From the NCBI RefSeq assembly GCF_016862755.1, contig NZ_BONO01000007.1:86442-150441 (forward strand): DNA of 64,000 nucleotides, read 5' to 3'. Positions within the stretch are counted from its first letter, which is position 1. Every line of letters starts with the position of its first letter. This document shows, in pieces, positions 44,183-53,837 of the stretch. The position numbers were made by a program, and so were the translations under genes. The notes under the pieces were generated by a model, which was not told the DNA's origin, did no database searches, and saw only the letters and a program-made list of their open reading frames with translations. This DNA comes from Cellulomonas pakistanensis. GTDB taxonomy: Bacteria; Actinomycetota; Actinomycetes; Actinomycetales; Cellulomonadaceae.

Positions 44183-44584
44183 TCAGCGGCTCGACGACTC
44201 CGGGGCGTCCTCGGGCTCGGTGCCCCGCGCGGTGGCCTCGTCCTGCGCCTCCGTGAGCTCGTCCACGACCAGCAGGTCCCGGCGCACCTTCCCGGTGCGG
44301 TAGCCCGCGCGGCCGACCAGGTGCGCGGCGACCGGCGCCGTCAGCATCTGGAACAGCGCGACGAGCACGAGCGCCCACACCGCGCCGCCGGACCGCAGCC
44401 GCAGCGACAGGCCGATCAGGACGAGGATCAGCCCGAGCACCTGCGGCTTGGTCCCCGCGTGCATCCGCGACAGCAGGTCGGGGAACCGCAGCACGCCGAC
44501 GCCCGCGGCGAGCGCCAGCAGCGCCCCGCCGATCAGGCAGATCGAGGCGACGACGTCCGCGACCACGTCCCAGTCCCAGCTCAT
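44183..44584 (-). CDS. mnhG: Na+/H+ antiporter subunit MnhG
   Basis: The 133-residue subunit has three helices with the MnhG pattern (CLIGGALLALAAGVGVLRFPD, LLSRMHAGTKPQVLGLILVLIG; hallmark area residues 16-60), and a charged tail with Glu/Asp. It is the last cistron of the Mrp complex that expels Na+ (or K+) in exchange for H+. Start overlaps the mnhF stop (ATGA). Confidence 0.92.
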   Translation of the reverse strand: MSWDWDVVADVVASICLIGGALLALAAGVGVLRFPDLLSRMHAGTKPQVLGLILVLIGLSLRLRSGGAVWALVLVALFQMLTAPVAAHLVGRAGYRTGKVRRDLLVVDELTEAQDEATARGTEPEDAPESSSR

Positions 44585-45216
44585 CGGTCGCTCCCCTCGC
44601 CGTGCGTGCGCTCGCTCGTGCCGCGCCCGGCCGCCTCGCGGTCGGCGGCGTCCTGATCCTCGCGCTCCCGCGCGGCGGTGTGCTCGCCCGCGCCGTGCTC
44701 GTCCACCTCCGGCTCGTCGCCGTGCTCGCGCCGGTCCTCGTCCTCGACGACCCGGCCGCGGCGGGCCTCGTCGCCGTGCGCGGCGTGCTCGGCGCGCACC
44801 TCGTCCGGGTCCGCGGCCGGCCGCGGGGCCTCCGACGCGGACGCCTCGGCCTCCCGGGCCCGGCGCGCGCGGCGGGCCTCCTCGGCCTCCTCCTCGGCGC
44901 GGATCCGCTCGGCCTCCTCGGCCGCGATCTCCTCGCGGGTGCGGACCCGGCCCTCGCCCGCGGGCTCGACGGACGCGAACCGCGCGATGGTGGTCGACCC
45001 CACGAAGCCGACGAGCGACAGCACGACGAGGATCGGCACCACGTCGGTGCGCCGCTCGGCGGACGCGTACAGGGCGACCGCGGCCACCACGACCGTGACG
45101 ATGATGTCGAGCGCCACGGTCCGGTCGAGCATGGACGGGCCGCGCTCCGCCCGGATCAGGGCGAGCGCCCCGGCCACCGTGAGCAGCGCGGCGCAGATCA
45201 GCAGGACGGCGGTCAC
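44581..45216 (-). CDS. mnhF: Na+/H+ antiporter subunit MnhF with a long charged tail
   Basis: Residues 1-85 are a normal MnhF (LLICAALLTVAGALALIRAE, RTVALDIIVTVVVAAVALYA, VVPILVVLSLVGFVGSTTIA), three helices. Normal family length is about 90; here another 125 residues follow, made of Glu/Ala/Arg-rich helix (EEAERIRAEEEAEEARRAR) and then Asp/His/Glu/Arg-rich sequence. The tail is in frame with proper codon use and the mnhG start overlaps its stop, so it is not a sequencing artefact. GTG at 45216 overlaps the mnhE stop. The tail probably lies in the cytoplasm. Confidence 0.92.
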   Translation of the reverse strand: MTAVLLICAALLTVAGALALIRAERGPSMLDRTVALDIIVTVVVAAVALYASAERRTDVVPILVVLSLVGFVGSTTIARFASVEPAGEGRVRTREEIAAEEAERIRAEEEAEEARRARRAREAEASASEAPRPAADPDEVRAEHAAHGDEARRGRVVEDEDRREHGDEPEVDEHGAGEHTAAREREDQDAADREAAGRGTSERTHGEGSDR

Positions 45217-45794
45217 GCGCCCACCTCCTGGCGTCGGGGGGACCGGCCGCCGGGCGCGAGCCCGGCCTCGCGCAGCTCGGCGTCCGAGGCGAAGGCGCGC
45301 AGCACCCGCTCCTCCTGGTCGAGCACCGTCTGCCGGGCGCGCTCGACGCCGCCGGACTGCTCGACGTCGAGGACGTGCAGGTAGAGCATGCCGGTCAGGC
45401 GGTGCGCCTCGACGACCAGCGAGCCGGGGACGAGCGAGCAGAGCTCGGCGGTCATGGTCAGGTACAGGTCGGAGTGGTTCCGCAGCTGGACGCCGATCAC
45501 GGCGCCGCGGGGCGTGTGCCGCGGCCGCAGCGCGACCCAGGACACCTCGACGGACGCGTGCACGAGGTCCCAGGCGAACCGCCCGACCAGCACGAGCAGG
45601 GGCCAGGGCCGCACCGTGCCGTGGAAGTCGATCGGCGTCATGCGCAGCAGCCCGGTGACCGCGACCGCGATCACGGAGCCGGCCAGGACGTTCCCCACGG
45701 ACAGGTCGCCCCACAGGAACACCCAGACGACGACGAGCCAGACCATGGTCGGCCACTGGGTCGCCAGCCTCTTCCGGCGCGGGTGCAGGCTCAC
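45213..45794 (-). CDS. mnhE: Na+/H+ antiporter subunit MnhE
   Basis: The 193-residue MnhE has two N-terminal helices (VWLVVVWVFLWGDLSVGNVLAG region, residues 18-40) and the soluble part with VSWVALRPRHTPRGAVIGVQL and SLVPGSLVVEAHRLTGMLYLHVLD typical of the family. It is needed for assembly of the Mrp complex. Overlaps both neighbours by four bases. Confidence 0.93.
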   Translation of the reverse strand: MSLHPRRKRLATQWPTMVWLVVVWVFLWGDLSVGNVLAGSVIAVAVTGLLRMTPIDFHGTVRPWPLLVLVGRFAWDLVHASVEVSWVALRPRHTPRGAVIGVQLRNHSDLYLTMTAELCSLVPGSLVVEAHRLTGMLYLHVLDVEQSGGVERARQTVLDQEERVLRAFASDAELREAGLAPGGRSPRRQEVGA

Positions 45795-47338
45795 GCGTCC
45801 TCCCCCTCCGCCACGTCGACCGACTCGCCCGAGCCGCGGCCGCCCTCGGGCAGCACCGACTGGATGTACACCGACCGGTCGGCGAGCGCCCCGGCGGCGC
45901 GCTCCGCGTAGCCGTACAGCGGGCCGGCGGCGACGGTGAGCGCGAGGCCGAGCACGACGAGCGCGCCGGCGGAGCCGACCATGCCCCGGGGCAGCCGCTC
46001 GTCGGGCAGCGGCTCGGGCGGCGTCTGCCAGAACGCCTTGTTCCAGGCCTTGATCAGCGCGTACAGCGTCAGCAGCGAGGTGACCACACCGCCGACCACC
46101 AGGGTCAGCGCGAGCCACGAGCCGTCCGCGACGCCGGCCTGCAGGAGCCCGGCCTTCCCGAGGAACCCGGACAGCGGCGGGATGCCGCCGAGGTTCATCG
46201 CCGGGATGAAGAACAGGATCGCCAGCACGGGGGCGATCTTCGCCAGCCCGCCGAGCGAGTCGAGCGACGTGGAGCCGCCTCTGCGTTCGATCAGCCCCGC
46301 GACCAGGAACAGGCCGGTCTGCACGATGATGTGGTGCGCGACGTAGTAGATCGACGCGGACCAGCCGGCCTCGGAGGCCAGGGCGATGCCGAAGATCATG
46401 TAGCCGATGTGGCTGACCAGCGTGAACGACAGCAGACGCTTGAGGTCGTCCTGCGCCACCGCGCCGAGGATGCCGACCACCATGGTGCCGAGCGCCGCCC
46501 ACATGAGGACGTCGTCCATCCGGCCCTCGGGGAACAGCAGCGTCTGGGTCCGGATGATCGCGTAGACGCCGACCTTGGTGAGCAGGCCGGCGAACACCGC
46601 GGTGACCGGGGCGGGCGCCGTCGGGTAGGAGTCGGGCAGCCACGCGGACAGCGGGAAGATCGCCGCCTTGATGCCGAACGCGAGCAGCAGCAGCACCTGG
46701 AGCAGCAGCCGCACGCCGGGGTCGATCTCCGGGAGCCGCTCGGCGAGCTGCGCGAGGTTCACCGTGCCGGCGGCCGCGTAGGTCAGCGCGATCGCGATGA
46801 GGAACAGCAGCGACGACAGCAGCGCGACGACCACGTAGATGCTGCCCGCCCGGATCCGCTCCCCCGTGCCGCCGAGCGTCAGCAGCACGTACGACGCGGC
46901 CAGCAGGATCTCGAACCCGACGTAGATGTTGAACAGGTCGCCGGACAGGAACGCGTTCGCGACGCCGGCGGCCAGGATCAGGTAGGTCGGGTGGTAGATC
47001 GAGACCGGCGCGGCCTCGTCGCCGTCGGCCTCGCCCTGGGCCAGCGAGTACAGCTGGACGCACAGCGTCACCGCGGCGGAGACCGTGAGCATGAGCGCCG
47101 ACAGCCGGTCCGCCACCAGGTCGATGCCGACCGGCGCGGCCCAGCCGCCGATGTCGACGACGATCGGGCCGTCGTCCGCGAGCACGAGCAGGGTCGCCGC
47201 GACGACCAGCACGACGCTGAGCGCGACGACGCTGATGATCCGCTGCAGGCGCGGGCGGCGGTACAGGGCCAGCGCGAGGCCGGCGCCGAACAGCGGCACG
47301 ACGACGGGCAGCGGCACCAGCCAGCTGTACTCGCTCAT
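45791..47338 (-). CDS. mnhD: Na+/H+ antiporter subunit MnhD
   Basis: The 515-residue protein has 14 predicted helices and belongs with the NuoN/M/L-like ion-pumping subunits. The conserved segments are present: NAFLSGDLFNIYVGFEILLA with its Glu, LLAFGIKAAIFPLSAWLPD with the Lys, and DLKRLLSFTLVSHIGYM. It is one of the two main antiporter modules with MnhA. Confidence 0.95.
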   Translation of the reverse strand: MSEYSWLVPLPVVVPLFGAGLALALYRRPRLQRIISVVALSVVLVVAATLLVLADDGPIVVDIGGWAAPVGIDLVADRLSALMLTVSAAVTLCVQLYSLAQGEADGDEAAPVSIYHPTYLILAAGVANAFLSGDLFNIYVGFEILLAASYVLLTLGGTGERIRAGSIYVVVALLSSLLFLIAIALTYAAAGTVNLAQLAERLPEIDPGVRLLLQVLLLLAFGIKAAIFPLSAWLPDSYPTAPAPVTAVFAGLLTKVGVYAIIRTQTLLFPEGRMDDVLMWAALGTMVVGILGAVAQDDLKRLLSFTLVSHIGYMIFGIALASEAGWSASIYYVAHHIIVQTGLFLVAGLIERRGGSTSLDSLGGLAKIAPVLAILFFIPAMNLGGIPPLSGFLGKAGLLQAGVADGSWLALTLVVGGVVTSLLTLYALIKAWNKAFWQTPPEPLPDERLPRGMVGSAGALVVLGLALTVAAGPLYGYAERAAGALADRSVYIQSVLPEGGRGSGESVDVAEGEDA

Positions 47339-47874
47339 CGGCTGCCCTCCCCGCGGTCGTCGGTCGGTCGTGCGTGGTCCCCGGCGCCCGTGACGCCCGC
47401 GGGTGAGGGTTCGCCCTCGTCGGTCTCGTCGCGGGTCTCCGCGGCCTCCTCGTCGAGGGTGGTCGTCGACTCCTCGGTGTCGTCGTCCAGGAACGCGCGC
47501 TCGTCGCGCGCGGCCAGCCGGGCGATGCGGCGGTCCTCGACGTCGTCCTGGACCTCGTCGTGCCGGTGCAGCTGCCAGGACCGGTAGGCCATGGCGAGCA
47601 GGAACGCCGTCATGCCGAGCGTGATGACGATGGCGGTCAGCACCATCGCCTGCGGCAGCGGGTCGGCCATCTCGCGCTCGAGCTCGAGCCCGACGAGCGG
47701 CGGCCGGCCGGCGGCGCCGCCCGCGACCAGGAACAGCAGGTTCGCGCCGTTGCCGATCAGCACGACGCCGATCAGCACCCGGGACAGGCTGCGCTCCAGG
47801 AGCAGGTACACGCCCGCCGTCACCAGGACGACGATCAGGCCGACCAGGACGAGGTTGGGGCTCATGTCGATCAT
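47335..47874 (-). CDS. mnhC: Na+/H+ antiporter subunit MnhC with a long acidic tail
   Basis: Residues 1-105 are a NuoK-like MnhC with three helices (VGLIVVLVTAGVYLLLERSL, LIGVVLIGNGANLLFLVAGG, LPQAMVLTAIVITLGMTAFL). The family is usually about 113 residues; here an acidic tail of about 70 residues follows (AFLDDDTEESTTTLDEEAAE and more). Stop and start overlaps with the neighbours confirm the frame. Like MnhF in the same operon, the subunit carries an extra charged cytoplasmic tail. Confidence 0.93.
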   Translation of the reverse strand: MIDMSPNLVLVGLIVVLVTAGVYLLLERSLSRVLIGVVLIGNGANLLFLVAGGAAGRPPLVGLELEREMADPLPQAMVLTAIVITLGMTAFLLAMAYRSWQLHRHDEVQDDVEDRRIARLAARDERAFLDDDTEESTTTLDEEAAETRDETDEGEPSPAGVTGAGDHARPTDDRGEGSR

Positions 47875-50800
47875 CGCGCGCCCTCCGCGTCGTCGTGGCG
47901 GTGGGTGACCAGGCCGGCGGCGACCGCGTCCACGCGGATCTCCTCCGCCGGCTCGGCGTCGCCGCCCACGGCCACCGGGTCGCCGTCCTGCTCGGCCTGC
48001 CGGTCGATCTCGGCCCCGAGGCTGCGCAGGATGTCGAGCACCAGGCCGACGACCACCAGGTAGACGCCGACGTCGAAGAACAGCGAGGTGACGAGCTTGA
48101 TGTCGCCGAGCAGCGGCAGCGACGCCTCGATGATCCAGGACTGCAGGACGGTGCCGCCGAAGATCAGCGCGCCCAGGCCCACGCCCGCCGACAGGAACAG
48201 GCCGCTGCCGAGCAGCAGACCGGGCTGCACGGGGGCCGCCTCACCGAGCTCGTACCGGCCGCCCGCGAGGTAGCGGACGATCAGCGCGATGACCGTGACC
48301 AGGCCGGCCGCGAACCCGCCGCCGGGGGCGTTGTGCCCGGAGAACAGCAGGAACAGCGAGTACACGATCATCGTGTGGAACAGCAGCCGCACGACCACCT
48401 CGAACACCACCGAGCGGCGCCGCGGGGCCAGTGTCCGGCCGGCGCGCAGCCACTCGCGCGGCTGGTACCCGGCGCGGGCCTCGACGGGCCGGCGCAGCGC
48501 CGCCTGCGGGTCGTCCTCGCTGCCCCAGACCGCGCGGTCCGCGGGCGCGTCGCCGGCGCGGAAGATCGCGCCCGACCGCTTGCGGAGGAACACGAGCGAG
48601 GCGACGCCGGTGGCCGCGACCAGCAGCACCGAGATCTCGCCCATCGTGTCCCAGGCGCGGATGTCGACGAGCGTCACGTTGACGATGTTCTTGCCGCCGC
48701 CGAAGGAGTAGGCCTCCTCGGCGAAGTCGACGGACACCGGGATGTGGATCCGGGCGCTCGGCACGACGAGCGCCAGCGCGCCGACCGTCAGGCCGACCGC
48801 CAGCGCGACCACGAGCCGCACGAACCGGGACGCCACCAGCGGGCGGTCCGAGAAGTACGGGGGCAGCCGGCGCATCACCAGGACGAACACGACGAGCGTC
48901 ACCGTCTCGACCAGCACCTGGGTGAGCGCGAGGTCCGGGGCGCCCTGGAGCAGGAACAGCGCCGCGATGCCGTAGCCGGAGACGCCCAGCAGGATCACGG
49001 CCTTGAGCCGGCGGCGGGCCCGCGCGACCAGCACGGCCGCCACGGCGACGAACACGCCGATGACGAGCTGCGCCGGGCGGTCCCACGCGCGGGTCTCGGT
49101 CGGCAGGTCGGTGAACCGGACCAGCGGGACGCCGACGGTCACGACGAACACCACGAGGATGCCGCCGAGGTAGAACGGCAGCGAACCGCGCTGGGTGATC
49201 GCGGTGACGTCCGCGGCCAGGTCGTCGAGCTTGCGCATGAACCGGCGGTACATCCGGTCCGCCTCGGGCACGTGCGGCACCGCGGCCTGCGCGGCCTCGA
49301 CCGGGCCGCGGGCCACGAACAGCAGCGCACCGACCGCGAGCACCGCGACGGTGATCGCGAGCACCGGGGTGAAGCCGCCCCACAGCAGCAGGTGGCCGGC
49401 CTCGCCCTCGGGGTAAAGGTCGGCCTGCGGCGCGAGCAGCTCCTCGCCGAACGACGGCACCAGCGCGACCGCGAGGCCGAGGACGGCGAGCAGCAGCGCG
49501 GGCCAGACCAGCAGCAACGACGGGCGACCGACGGGCGCGGGCTCCGCGCGGTCGTCGTCGGCGGGGGCGTCCAGCTCGGGGACGCTGCGCTCGTCGCGCG
49601 CACCGGGCTCGTCCTTCGCCGCCCTCGCCTCGCGGGCGACCGACAGCGCCTTCACGGCGGCCGGGGACAGCACCGGCTTGGTGGCGAACGCGCCCCACCA
49701 CAGCCGCAGGCCGTACGCGACGGTCAACGCCGAGCCGACCGCGACCAGCACGAGGACGACCAGGTCCAGCGGGTGCCCGCCGTGGACGAGCGCCTCGAGG
49801 GCGGCCTCCTTGGCGACGTAGCCGGCGAACGGCGGCGCGCCGATCATCGACAGCGTGGCCAGCCCGCCGGCGACCGCCGTGATCGGGAGCGCCCGGCCGA
49901 CGCCGGACAGCCGGCGCAGGTCGCGGGTGCCGGTCGCGGCGTCCACGACGCCGACCACGAGGAACAGCGCGGCCTTGAACATGGCGTGGGCGCCGACCAG
50001 GGCGAGGCCCGCGAGCGCGGTCGCCTTCGTGCCGTAGCCGACCAGCAGCACGATGAGGCCGAGCTGGCTCACGGTGCCGAACGCGAGGATCAGCTTGAGG
50101 TCGTGCTGGCGCAGCGCGCGGTAGCCGCCGAGCAGCAGCGTGCCGCCGCCGAGCACGACGATCATCCAGCGCCAGGCGGACAGCTCGGAGTACGCCGGGG
50201 CGAACCGCGCGACCAGGTACACGCCGGCCTTCACCATCGCGGCGGCGTGCAGGTACGCGGACACCGGCGTGGGCGCGGCCATCGCGGCCGGCAGCCAGAA
50301 GTGCGTGGGGATCAGCGCGGCCTTGCTCATGGCGCCGACCAGGAGGCAGACCACCGCAGCGGTGACCATGGGGCCGTGCGGCGGGTCCGCGAGCGTCTCG
50401 GAGATCCGGTACGTGCCCGCGGCCTCGCCGAGCAGGACCACGCCGACGAGCATCGTGAGGCCGCCCGCCGTCGTGACGACGATCGCCTGCATGGCGGCCC
50501 GGCGGCTCGCCTTGCGCTCGTGGTAGTGGCCGATCAGCAGGTAGGAGAAGACCGTGGTCAGCTCCCAGAACACGAACAGCAGCAGCGAGTCGTCCGCGGT
50601 GACCAGGCCGAGCATCGCGCCGGCGAACGCGACCAGCACCCCGCTGAACCGGCCGAGGCCGCTCGCGCCCGCCTTGAAGTAGGCGGAGCAGTAGACCAGG
50701 ACGATCGCACCGACGCCGCCGACCAGCAGGGTCATCAGCCAGGACAGCGTGTCGAGCCGGAACGCCAGCTCCAGGCCGAGGCCGGGTACCCACTGCACCA

Positions 50801-50969
50801 CCTGCGTCGGCCCGTCGCCGTCCAGCACGCGGCCGGTGAGGGAGAGCGCCCACACGGCCACCGCGGCGGGGGCGAGCGCGAGCACCCAGAACGCCCTGCG
50901 GCCGATCCACGCGACGAGCGCGGGCGCGACCAGGGCAGCGACGAGGTGCACCGCGAGGAGCTGCAGCAC
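47871..50969 (-). CDS. mnhA: Na+/H+ antiporter subunit MnhA fused to MnhB
   Basis: The 1032-residue protein contains an N-terminal NuoL-like MnhA (about residues 1-780; YCSAYFKAGASGLGRFSGVL, LFVFWELTTVFSYLLIGHYH, KAALIPTHFWLPAAMAAPTP, KLILAFGTVSQLGLIVLLVG) followed by an MnhB domain (about 840-1000; HTMIVYSLFLLFSGHNAPGG with the family GHNAPGGGF). The A/B fusion is usual in actinobacteria. A charged cytoplasmic insert rich in Glu/Asp/Arg occurs near 490-520. GTG at 50969 opens the operon; there is no B cistron, and every later cistron overlaps by four bases. Confidence 0.95.
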   Translation of the reverse strand: MLQLLAVHLVAALVAPALVAWIGRRAFWVLALAPAAVAVWALSLTGRVLDGDGPTQVVQWVPGLGLELAFRLDTLSWLMTLLVGGVGAIVLVYCSAYFKAGASGLGRFSGVLVAFAGAMLGLVTADDSLLLFVFWELTTVFSYLLIGHYHERKASRRAAMQAIVVTTAGGLTMLVGVVLLGEAAGTYRISETLADPPHGPMVTAAVVCLLVGAMSKAALIPTHFWLPAAMAAPTPVSAYLHAAAMVKAGVYLVARFAPAYSELSAWRWMIVVLGGGTLLLGGYRALRQHDLKLILAFGTVSQLGLIVLLVGYGTKATALAGLALVGAHAMFKAALFLVVGVVDAATGTRDLRRLSGVGRALPITAVAGGLATLSMIGAPPFAGYVAKEAALEALVHGGHPLDLVVLVLVAVGSALTVAYGLRLWWGAFATKPVLSPAAVKALSVAREARAAKDEPGARDERSVPELDAPADDDRAEPAPVGRPSLLLVWPALLLAVLGLAVALVPSFGEELLAPQADLYPEGEAGHLLLWGGFTPVLAITVAVLAVGALLFVARGPVEAAQAAVPHVPEADRMYRRFMRKLDDLAADVTAITQRGSLPFYLGGILVVFVVTVGVPLVRFTDLPTETRAWDRPAQLVIGVFVAVAAVLVARARRRLKAVILLGVSGYGIAALFLLQGAPDLALTQVLVETVTLVVFVLVMRRLPPYFSDRPLVASRFVRLVVALAVGLTVGALALVVPSARIHIPVSVDFAEEAYSFGGGKNIVNVTLVDIRAWDTMGEISVLLVAATGVASLVFLRKRSGAIFRAGDAPADRAVWGSEDDPQAALRRPVEARAGYQPREWLRAGRTLAPRRRSVVFEVVVRLLFHTMIVYSLFLLFSGHNAPGGGFAAGLVTVIALIVRYLAGGRYELGEAAPVQPGLLLGSGLFLSAGVGLGALIFGGTVLQSWIIEASLPLLGDIKLVTSLFFDVGVYLVVVGLVLDILRSLGAEIDRQAEQDGDPVAVGGDAEPAEEIRVDAVAAGLVTHRHDDAEGAR

Positions 50970-51262
50970 GTCCGCTCCGTCCTGTCGTGGGCGGGTGGTC
51001 GGTCGGTGGGTCGCGCCGACCCTGCCCACGGGTGCCCTGGGGCCCGCCCGCAGCGGTTCGACGGCTGTGGTGTTGTCAGCGGGCAGGTACAGGGACGCAC
51101 GGCGACGCGGCGCACGCAAGCGTGGCGAAGGCCGACCGTGGTCGAGGGATTACCTGGACTCTATCAAGTGATGGCCCACCGCGACCTGGCCGCACGACCC
51201 CGGGGACCCCACCCGGGACGTCCGGTCGCGGGCCCGGGACGCCCGGCGGCTAGCGTGATCAC
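50970..51262. other. Divergent promoter region, Mrp operon and Fe-S gene
   Basis: This 293-base gap has no gene. TAGCGT at 51251-51256, six bases before the GTG at 51263, is a leaderless promoter for the Fe-S gene. A relatively AT-rich patch at 51148-51175 (with TTACCTGGACTCTATCAAG) is a candidate promoter area for the Mrp operon. Otherwise I see only short GC repeats. Confidence 0.45.
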
Positions 51263-53629
51263 GTGGACGTCCTGCGCGTGACCTGCCTCGTCGTGGTGCT
51301 CGTCGCCACCGCCGTCGGGGTCGCGACGTTCGCTCTCGGCGCACGCCGGCTCACCCGCACGATCCGGGTCGGCCGCCCGGCGCCGGGCCGGCTGGGACCG
51401 GTCGGCAGGCGGGCGTGGCTGGTCGTCCGGGAGATGCTCGGGCACGGCCGGTTCCAGCACACCCCGGTGGTCCGGGCGGCGCACTGGGTCGTCATGGTGT
51501 CGTTCCCGGTCCTGCTCCTCACGCTGGTCGCCGGGTACGCGCAGGTCGTCGACCCGCGGTGGACGCTGCCGGTCCTCGGGCACCTGGCGCCGTGGGCGTG
51601 GCTGACGGAGGGGATCGCCTGGCTGTCGCTCGCGGGGATCCTCGCGCTGATCGCGGTGCGGGTGCGGCGGACGCCACGGGGGCTGCCGGGATCGGCTGCC
51701 CGGGCGATCGCGGTGGCGGGCGCGGGAACCGGGGACGGGTCGGGGCCGGACGCGGACCCCGGGGCGCTGCCGCAGCGGCGGTCGCGGTTCTTCGGGTCGT
51801 CGACCGCGCAGGCCGTCGTCGTCGAGGCGACGGTGCTGCTGGTGGTGCTGGCGGTGCTGCTGCTGCGCGGGCTGGAGCACGAGCTCGCGGCGCGCGACGG
51901 GTCGGCCCTCGCGAGCGCCTGGCAGTTCCCGACGACGGCGTGGATCGGCGACCTGTGGTCCGGGGCGTCGACGGGGGCGGTCGAGGCGGCCGTCGTCGTC
52001 TGCGCGACCGTGAAGATCCTGGTGTCGATGGCGTGGTTCGTCGTGGTCGGGCTGCAGCCGACGATGGGCGTCGCGTGGCACCGGTTCCTCGCGGTGCTCA
52101 ACGTGTACGCGCGCCGGTCGGTCGACGGCGCGCCGGCGCTCGGGCCGCTGGAGCCGGTGCGGGTCGGCGACCGGGACCTCGACGTCGCCGCGCTGGAGGA
52201 CCTGCCGGACGACGCGCGGCTGGGCGTGCGGGCGGTCGAGGACCTGACCTGGAAGCAGCTGCTCGACGTGTCGACCTGCACGGAGTGCGGGCGGTGCCAG
52301 GACCAGTGCCCCGCGTGGGCGACCGGCAAGCCGCTGTCCCCCAAGCTCGTCACGCTCGCCCTCCGGGACCACGCCGCGGCGACCGCGCCGTACCTGCGGG
52401 CCGCGCGGTGCGGCGCCGAGGTCGAGCCGGGCCACGTGGACGTGGACCTGGTGGCCTCCGGCGTGATCGACGCGGACGCGCTGTGGGCGTGCACCACCTG
52501 CGGCGCCTGCGTCCAGCAGTGCCCGGTCGACATCGAGCACGTGGACACGATCGTCGACATCCGGCGGTACCAGACGCTGATGGAGTCGGCGTTCCCCGCC
52601 GAGCTCGGCGGGACGTTCACGAAGCTCGAGCGACGGGGCAACCCGTGGGGGCTGCCGGCGCGGCAGCGGCTCGACTGGGCGAAGGACCTGCCGTTCGACG
52701 TGCCGGTCGTCGGCGCGGACGTCGCCTCGGCCGCCGAGGTGGACTACCTGTTCTGGGTCGGCTGCGCGGGGGCCTACGAGGAGAAGGCGCGGCGGACCAC
52801 CCGCGCCGTGGCCGAGCTCCTGCACACCGCCGGCGTCTCGTTCGCCGTGCTCGGCGACGGCGAGGGCTGCACCGGCGACCCGGCCCGGCGCGCGGGCAAC
52901 GAGGTGCTCTACCAGATGCTCGCGTCCGCCAACGTCGAGTCGCTCACCGCCGCGGAGGCGCGCGCGGTGGTCGTCACCTGCGCGCACTGCTTCAACACGC
53001 TGGCGCGGGAGTACCCGCAGCTCGGCGGGCGGTACGACGTCGTGCACCACACGGAGCTGCTCGACCGGCTGGTCGGCGAGGGGCGGCTGACGCCGGTCGC
53101 GGCCCCGGGCGCGGCGCCGCAGCGGGTGACCTACCACGACCCCTGCTACCTCGGCCGGCACAACGAGGTCTACGAGCCGCCGCGGGAGCTGCTGGGCGCG
53201 CTGCCCGGCGTCGAGGCCGTCGAGATGCCGCGCAGCCGGGAGCGGTCGTTCTGCTGCGGGGCCGGTGGGGCGCGCATGTGGGTCGAGGAGTCGATCGGGA
53301 CCCGGATCGGCACCGCGCGGGCCGAGGAGGCGATCGCGACGGGCGCCGACGTCGTGGCGACGGCGTGCCCCTACTGCACGGTGATGCTGACGGACGGCGT
53401 CGCGGCGGCCGGCGCGGCAGGGCAGGGCGCGGGCGCAGCGGCCGGCGCGCCGGGGTCGGGCGGCGGGCCGGGGTCGGGCGGCGTCGCGGGCGGGGGCGCG
53501 CCGGGGTCGGGCGGCGTCGCGGGCGGGGGCGCGCCGGGGTCGGGCGGCGTCGACCGCGCGTCGGTCGGCGTCCCGGAGGTCACCGACATCGCCCTGCTCC
53601 TCCTGGACCGCGTCCGCGCCGCCCGCTGA
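51263..53629 (+). CDS. Membrane-bound Fe-S oxidoreductase (CCG-domain reductase)
   Basis: The 788-residue protein has an N-terminal membrane part with about five helices and a cytochrome-b-like pattern of His residues ([20 protein letters not shown] and others, to about residue 280), two 4Fe-4S ferredoxin motifs ([11 protein letters not shown] from residue 339, [14 protein letters not shown] from 410) and two CCG cysteine domains ([33 protein letters not shown]), the pattern of heterodisulfide-reductase-related iron-sulfur reductases often linked to electron-transfer flavoproteins or acyl-CoA oxidation. A Gly/Ala/Pro-rich stretch (about residues 715-765) is made of 11-residue repeats. No partner genes are nearby. 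Leaderless GTG start with TAGCGT six bases upstream. Confidence 0.9.
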   Translation: MDVLRVTCLVVVLVATAVGVATFALGARRLTRTIRVGRPAPGRLGPVGRRAWLVVREMLGHGRFQHTPVVRAAHWVVMVSFPVLLLTLVAGYAQVVDPRWTLPVLGHLAPWAWLTEGIAWLSLAGILALIAVRVRRTPRGLPGSAARAIAVAGAGTGDGSGPDADPGALPQRRSRFFGSSTAQAVVVEATVLLVVLAVLLLRGLEHELAARDGSALASAWQFPTTAWIGDLWSGASTGAVEAAVVVCATVKILVSMAWFVVVGLQPTMGVAWHRFLAVLNVYARRSVDGAPALGPLEPVRVGDRDLDVAALEDLPDDARLGVRAVEDLTWKQLLDVSTCTECGRCQDQCPAWATGKPLSPKLVTLALRDHAAATAPYLRAARCGAEVEPGHVDVDLVASGVIDADALWACTTCGACVQQCPVDIEHVDTIVDIRRYQTLMESAFPAELGGTFTKLERRGNPWGLPARQRLDWAKDLPFDVPVVGADVASAAEVDYLFWVGCAGAYEEKARRTTRAVAELLHTAGVSFAVLGDGEGCTGDPARRAGNEVLYQMLASANVESLTAAEARAVVVTCAHCFNTLAREYPQLGGRYDVVHHTELLDRLVGEGRLTPVAAPGAAPQRVTYHDPCYLGRHNEVYEPPRELLGALPGVEAVEMPRSRERSFCCGAGGARMWVEESIGTRIGTARAEEAIATGADVVATACPYCTVMLTDGVAAAGAAGQGAGAAAGAPGSGGGPGSGGVAGGGAPGSGGVAGGGAPGSGGVDRASVGVPEVTDIALLLLDRVRAAR
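53445..53548 (+). repeat. 33-bp minisatellite inside the Fe-S gene
   Basis: Two perfect 33-base units (53483-53515 and 53516-53548) follow partial units. Each codes for [11 protein letters not shown], so changes in copy number keep the frame. It is in the C-terminal linker region and not in a catalytic domain. Confidence 0.8.
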
Positions 53630-53691
53630 CGCACAGCGCTCGCAGCCGCAGTCCCGCTCCGCCCCCGCCGTCGCTCCTGCCTCCCTCGCGT

Positions 53692-53750
53692 CGAGGTTGC
53701 AGAAGGTGCGGGGTTCCGGCGGATCGAACCCCGCACCTTCTGCAACCTCG
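53692..53750. repeat. Long hairpin, family C copy 2 (probable bidirectional terminator)
   Basis: Two 25-base arms pair without a mismatch around a nine-base loop and run from CGAGGTTGCAG to CTGCAACCTCG. It lies between the Fe-S gene and the convergent small membrane-protein gene. Core words TGCAGAAG and TGCGGGG are shared with copy 1 at 25686. Confidence 0.85.
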
Positions 53751-53837
53751 GCGGCCTGGCGCGCGGCGCGGGCGCGGCGGAGCGGGCGCGGGGCGCAGGC
53801 GCGGCGGGGCGGGGCGGGGCGGGCGCGGCGGCGCGGG

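Noticed and set aside
47895..51281. An open frame of 1128 codons on the plus strand opposite the Mrp operon
   Set aside because: It is the antisense of mnhA with no ribosome site or family-like sequence, rich in Arg, Glu and His as expected for a high-GC shadow frame.
53445..53548. Possible CRISPR-like repeats
   Set aside because: Units are contiguous without spacers and lie in frame inside a gene; it is a minisatellite.
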